This document shows positions 22,529-25,710 of a DNA stretch of 25,710 nucleotides, piece after piece (positions within the stretch are counted from its first letter, which is position 1; every line of letters begins with the position of its first letter). The translations under genes and the position numbers were made by a program. The stretch spans positions 1 to 25,710 of the forward strand of contig URXG01000031.1 of NCBI GenBank assembly GCA_900551715.1. Reading direction: 5' to 3'. Below the pieces are notes generated by a model. That model was not told the DNA's origin. It made no database searches and saw only the letters and a list, made by a program, of their open reading frames with translations. The DNA is from an uncultured Blautia sp. (GTDB taxonomy: Bacteria; Bacillota; Clostridia; Lachnospirales; Lachnospiraceae).

Positions 22529-23902
22529 TTGAAAGTACATCAGACAGATTTTTCAAAAGGAAATGTGTACAGAAATATTCTGGAAGTAGCCATTCCCATG
22601 ACGCTGGCACAGCTTCTGAATCTTTTATATAATGTAGTAGACAGAATGTACATAGGCCGTATTCCAGGGGCAGGAACTACTGCACTTACAGGTGTGGGAG
22701 TCTGCTTTCCACTGATTACGCTGATCACAGCGTTTACTTATCTCTATGGAAATGGTGGAAGCCCTCTCTGTTCTATGGAACTGGGAAGGGAACATCACGA
22801 AGAGGCAGAAAAGATCATGGGGAACTGCTTTGTGCTTCTTCTGGGAACCAGTGTTGTATTGATGGTTATAGGATATCTTTTTTATAAACCGGTTCTTTAT
22901 GGTTTTGGAGCCAGCGATACTACTTTTGCCTATGCAAGAGAATATATCCGTATTTATCTGATCGGTACCCCATTTGTTATGATTTCCCTGGGGCTGAATC
23001 CTTTTATTAATGCACAGGGATTTGGCAATATGGGAATGTTGACAGTACTTATAGGAGCAGTACTGAATATTGTACTGGATCCCCTGTTTATTTTTGTTCT
23101 TCATATGGGCGTGAAGGGTGCAGCACTGGCAACGATTATTTCCCAGATGTGTTCCGGTATCTGGGTTCTGAGATTTCTTACAGGTAAAAAAGCGATCCTC
23201 CATCTGAAAAAAGAAGCTATGAAGCTTCAGTGGAAGAGAGTAAAAGCGATACTTTCCCTTGGCGTGTCCGCATTTGTAATGCAGTTTACCAACAGTCTGG
23301 TACAGATTTTCTGTAATTCTACTTTACAGGTATGGGGCGGAGATATTTATGTAGGCGTAATGACGGTTCTTACGTCCATACGTGAGATTGTAACGATGAT
23401 CGTTCATGGACTGACCAACGGATCGGCTCCGGTTATGAGTTTCAACTATGGTGAAAAAGCTTATGGAAAAGTAAAACAGGCTATTAAGTTTGTAACAGTA
23501 ACTTGTTTCTGTTATGCCATGTTTGTGTGGGGAATCATCAAAGTCATGCCTGGATTTTTTATCCGGATTTTTAACAGTCAGCCGGAGATGATCACCAGAG
23601 GTGTTCCTGCACTACATATTTACTTCTTTGGATTTTGTTTTATGGCATTGCAGTTTACGGGACAGTCCGTATTTGTGGCACTTGGCAAATCAAAGAGAGC
23701 TACGTTCTTTTCTATTTTCCGGAAGGTGATCATTGTAGTTCCTCTGACAGTTTTTCTGCCACATATCGGAAACCTGGGGGTGGACGGAGTCTTCTGGGCA
23801 GAGCCTATATCCAACCTGATAGGAGGATGTGCCTGCTTTTTTACCATGCTTCTGACAATTCTTCCTGAACTGAAAGAGGGAAAAGAAGAACCTGCAAAGT
23901 AA
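22529..23902 (+). CDS. MATE-family efflux transporter
   Basis: This is a multidrug and toxic compound extrusion family protein of 457 residues with about twelve hydrophobic segments. The opening NVYRNILEVAIPMTLAQLLN and DRMYIGRIPGAGTTALTGVG, followed by PLFIFVLHMGVKGAALAT in the first half and NGSAPVMSFNYGE in the second, are typical. The start is uncertain: GTG at 22520 overlaps the only ribosome-binding-like sequence, AGAGGTGA (22516-22523), whereas TTG at 22529 is correctly spaced from it and is preferred. It exports cations or drug-like molecules using an ion gradient; its substrate is not readable. It interrupts the purine/BMC minus-strand genes, so it may export an intermediate or be unrelated. 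Terminated at 23909-23956. Confidence 0.9.
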   Translation: MKVHQTDFSKGNVYRNILEVAIPMTLAQLLNLLYNVVDRMYIGRIPGAGTTALTGVGVCFPLITLITAFTYLYGNGGSPLCSMELGREHHEEAEKIMGNCFVLLLGTSVVLMVIGYLFYKPVLYGFGASDTTFAYAREYIRIYLIGTPFVMISLGLNPFINAQGFGNMGMLTVLIGAVLNIVLDPLFIFVLHMGVKGAALATIISQMCSGIWVLRFLTGKKAILHLKKEAMKLQWKRVKAILSLGVSAFVMQFTNSLVQIFCNSTLQVWGGDIYVGVMTVLTSIREIVTMIVHGLTNGSAPVMSFNYGEKAYGKVKQAIKFVTVTCFCYAMFVWGIIKVMPGFFIRIFNSQPEMITRGVPALHIYFFGFCFMALQFTGQSVFVALGKSKRATFFSIFRKVIIVVPLTVFLPHIGNLGVDGVFWAEPISNLIGGCACFFTMLLTILPELKEGKEEPAK

Positions 23903-23908
23903 TAAATA

Positions 23909-23956
23909 AAAAACTCTTCACCTGGAGCCATGTATTGGTTTAGATGAAGAGTTTTT
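23909..23956. terminator. Bidirectional terminator between the MATE gene and carbamate kinase
   Basis: AAAAACTCTTCA (23909-23920) pairs perfectly with TGAAGAGTTTTT (23945-23956) around a 24-base loop. A/T-rich ends allow use in both directions, between two convergent genes. Confidence 0.82.
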
Positions 23957-23960
23957 GTGG

Positions 23961-24905
23961 TTATTGATGGATTCTTGTACCTGTTTTGCCCTGGATACCG
24001 TCTTTGGCTTTTTCCAGGAGAGTGATCATGGCAGTGCGTTCCGGACCGGAAGATGCAAAGTCCATGGCTGCCTGTACTTTGGGAAGCATGGAGCCAGGAG
24101 CGAACTGTCCTTCTTCTACATATTTCTGTGCTTCTTCTACGGTGAGGTCATCCAGCCATTTTTCATTTTCTTTGCCGAAATTTATTGCGACTTTTTCTAC
24201 AGCAGTAAGAATAATCAGCATATCAGCATCCAGTTCTTTGGCAAGAAGACAGCTGGCAAAATCCTTATCAATAACAGCAGAAGCTCCTTTCAGATGATCC
24301 CCCTGAAGTGTTACAGGAATTCCGCCACCGCCGCAGCAGATGACGATTTTGTTGGCATCTACAAGGCTGTTGATGGCATCCTGTTCCACGATCTCAACTG
24401 GTTTCGGAGAAGCAACCACACGACGATAACCTCTGCCGGAATCTTCTTTCATAATATAGCCATAGGCTTTTTCGGCGTGTTCAGCTTGTTCTTTTGTCAT
24501 AAAATGTCCGATAGGTTTGCTGGGATTCTGGAAAGCCGGATCTTTTTCATCGACACGAACCTGGGTAACTACAGTTACAACAGGGGTGCGCATAAAACCA
24601 CGTTTCCGCAGCTCTTCTCTTAGAGCATTCTGGAGATCATAGCCAATATAGGCCTGACTCATAGCCACACAGACGGAAAGAGGAGTATTAGGCTGATTAG
24701 CATCTTCCCTGGACAGCGCTGCCATAGCATTGTTGATCATGCCTACCTGTGGTCCGTTGCCGTGAACGACTACCACCTGATGTCCCTCTTCAATCAGATC
24801 ACAGAGAGCTTTGGCAGTTGTTTTTACAGCTTCCATCTGTTCTGGAAGAGTATTTCCCAGTGCATTTCCCCCAAGAGCAATAACGATTCTTTTTCTCTTA
24901 TACAT
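23961..24905 (-). CDS. arcC: Carbamate kinase
   Basis: The 314-residue cytoplasmic enzyme converts carbamoyl phosphate and ADP to ATP, CO2 and ammonia. Family motifs are IVIALGGNALG near residue 7, VVVVHGNGPQVGMI near 44-57, the conserved segment KPIGHF in the middle, and VICCGGGGIPV near residue 195. AGGAGG about 8 bases upstream supports the start. The upstream neighbour on the same strand is a YgeW-type carbamoyltransferase, so the pair can harvest ATP from a carbamoylated intermediate of purine breakdown. It corresponds to yqeA in the E. coli cluster. A hairpin terminator separates it from ygeW, so its expression may be lower or separately controlled. Confidence 0.95.
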   Translation of the reverse strand: MYKRKRIVIALGGNALGNTLPEQMEAVKTTAKALCDLIEEGHQVVVVHGNGPQVGMINNAMAALSREDANQPNTPLSVCVAMSQAYIGYDLQNALREELRKRGFMRTPVVTVVTQVRVDEKDPAFQNPSKPIGHFMTKEQAEHAEKAYGYIMKEDSGRGYRRVVASPKPVEIVEQDAINSLVDANKIVICCGGGGIPVTLQGDHLKGASAVIDKDFASCLLAKELDADMLIILTAVEKVAINFGKENEKWLDDLTVEEAQKYVEEGQFAPGSMLPKVQAAMDFASSGPERTAMITLLEKAKDGIQGKTGTRIHQ

Positions 24906-24940
24906 GTAAAAACCTCCTGAATATCCATTATCTGGAAAGC

Positions 24941-24976
24941 AAAAGAGCCGTGCAGAAAAATCCGCAGGGCTCTTTT
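24941..24976 (-). terminator. Terminator hairpin between the ygeW-like gene and carbamate kinase
   Basis: AAAAGAGCC (24941-24949) pairs with GGCTCTTTT (24968-24976), with extra TGC/GCA pairing inside. On the minus strand the hairpin is followed by TTTTGCTTT. It lies about 40 bases after the ygeW stop and about 35 bases before the arcC start, so it would end the ygeW transcript or let part of it read through. Confidence 0.75.
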
Positions 24977-24982
24977 GTGACT

Positions 24983-25007
24983 TATATACAGCCTGGCGTT
25001 GTATATA
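24983..25007. repeat. Inverted repeat TATATACA-N9-TGTATATA upstream of arcC
   Basis: Two perfect 8-base AT-rich arms with a 9-base spacer lie just after the ygeW stop codon (25016) and before the terminator hairpin. It may be a regulator binding site for arcC or part of its promoter (TATATA-like -10 boxes occur in it), but AT-rich palindromes can arise by chance. Confidence 0.4.
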
Positions 25008-25015
25008 GCTGATAT

Positions 25016-25710
25016 TTATTTGAGAATTCTTGGTGCAGCCTTAACTTCCAGTTTCTTAAGAATTTCCTGAGGATTTTCGAATTTGGAGAGCATGATCATT
25101 GCTGCAATGATATATGGTTTGAAGCTTGCTTCTTTGTAAAGCGGAATTCTGTAACGGTCAAATACACTTCCGTCAACTTCACCTTCTTCGCAGCTTACGC
25201 CGGTGATATCTGCCGGCAGGCAGTGGAGATAAAGTGCTTTTCCGTCTTTTGTTGTCTTCATCAGTTCTTCAGTGCAAGCCCAGTCTTTGTGCTGTGCATT
25301 CTGCGCAAGAAGTTCTTTCTCCAGTTTGTCGATTCCGTCGAAATCGCCTTCTGCATAAAGGTTGGTACGTTTTTCCATAGCTGCAAACGGAGCCCAGCTC
25401 TTTGGATATACAATATCAGCATCTTTGAATGCTTCTGCCATGTTGTTGGTCTTTGTGAAGGAACCGCCTGTAGTTTCAGCGTTTTTCTTTGCAATTTCTT
25501 CTACTTCCGGCATTACGTCATATCCTTCCGGATGAGCAAGAACAACGTCCATACCGAAACGTGTCATCAGACCGATAACACCCTGAGGAACGGAGAGTGG
25601 TTTGCCGTAAGATGGGGAATAAGCCCAGGACATGGCGATTTTTTTGCCTTTAAGATTCTCAACACCGCCGAATTCGTGGATGATGTGGAGCATATCTGCC
25701 ATACACTGTG
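25016..25710 (-). CDS. ygeW: YgeW-type carbamoyltransferase, C-terminal part (5' end outside window)
   Basis: This is the last 231 or so residues of an aspartate/ornithine carbamoyltransferase family protein. The frame is open past the ATG at 25702 to the window edge, reading QCMADMLHI, which fits the HPxQ-x-LAD carbamoyl-phosphate-binding motif, so the gene extends beyond the window. Other features are KIAMSWAYSPSYGKPLSVPQG, the substrate-loop-like AHPEGYDVMPE, YPKSWAPF and the conserved HCLPAD. The SWAYSPSY and SVPQG segments fit YgeW rather than standard ornithine or aspartate transcarbamoylase. The natural substrate of YgeW is not established; here it probably produces carbamoyl phosphate for the adjacent carbamate kinase. 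A terminator follows at 24941-24976. Confidence 0.9.
   Translation of the reverse strand, partial: QCMADMLHIIHEFGGVENLKGKKIAMSWAYSPSYGKPLSVPQGVIGLMTRFGMDVVLAHPEGYDVMPEVEEIAKKNAETTGGSFTKTNNMAEAFKDADIVYPKSWAPFAAMEKRTNLYAEGDFDGIDKLEKELLAQNAQHKDWACTEELMKTTKDGKALYLHCLPADITGVSCEEGEVDGSVFDRYRIPLYKEASFKPYIIAAMIMLSKFENPQEILKKLEVKAAPRILK

Overview
The window reads as a low-to-mid GC anaerobic Firmicute, most likely a gut Lachnospiraceae (Blautia/Clostridium XIVa-like). The evidence is a pyruvate:ferredoxin oxidoreductase, AGGAGG-type ribosome binding sites, dense same-strand operons with ATGA or TAATG overlaps, GTG and TTG starts, and anaerobic molybdenum hydroxylases with selenium-type maturation genes. 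No insertion sequence, phage gene, CRISPR array, tRNA or rRNA was seen.

Layout. (1) Positions 1-1475 hold the C-terminal part of pyruvate:ferredoxin oxidoreductase, closed by a strong terminator. (2) Positions 1554-5748 hold a three-gene envelope glycosylation cassette: a YfhO-type membrane glycosyltransferase, a CsbB/GtrB-like polyprenyl-phosphate glycosyltransferase and a GtrA-type flippase. (3) Positions 5745-9124 hold a late-cobalamin operon (cobT, a long CobU, cobS, a short CobU-like protein and a CobC-type phosphatase), directly coupled to the cassette by overlapping stop and start codons and ended by a terminator near 9200. (4) Positions 9423-21564 hold one long plus-strand run of purine-catabolism genes: ssnA, a short ygfK, an XdhD-like Fe-S/Mo fusion, a four-cluster ferredoxin, a three-subunit xanthine dehydrogenase-type enzyme (Mo, FAD, 2Fe-2S), yqeB, yqeC and mocA. 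(5) On the minus strand come two bacterial microcompartment (BMC) hexamer shell genes (22266-21634), then carbamate kinase (24905-23961) and the C-terminal part of a YgeW-type carbamoyltransferase (running off the right edge). A plus-strand MATE transporter (22529-23902) sits between them.

How it fits together. Parts 4 and 5 match in content the E. coli ygeW-ygeX-ygeY-hyuA-yqeA-yqeB-yqeC-mocA-ygfK-ssnA-ygfM-xdhD region, which is linked to anaerobic degradation of uric acid, xanthine and related purines. The inferred scheme is that the Mo hydroxylases interconvert oxo-purines using ferredoxin or FAD-linked electron carriers. YqeB, YqeC and MocA make the (seleno)molybdenum cofactor. Ring-opened ureido products are finally converted to carbamoyl phosphate by the transcarbamoylase and then to ATP by carbamate kinase. 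The most interesting point is that two BMC shell proteins lie inside this locus, suggesting that part of purine breakdown is housed in a protein microcompartment. The shortened YgfK, the XdhD-like enzyme with no FAD subunit beside it, and a pair of CobU paralogues that each keep only part of the CobU signature are also notable.
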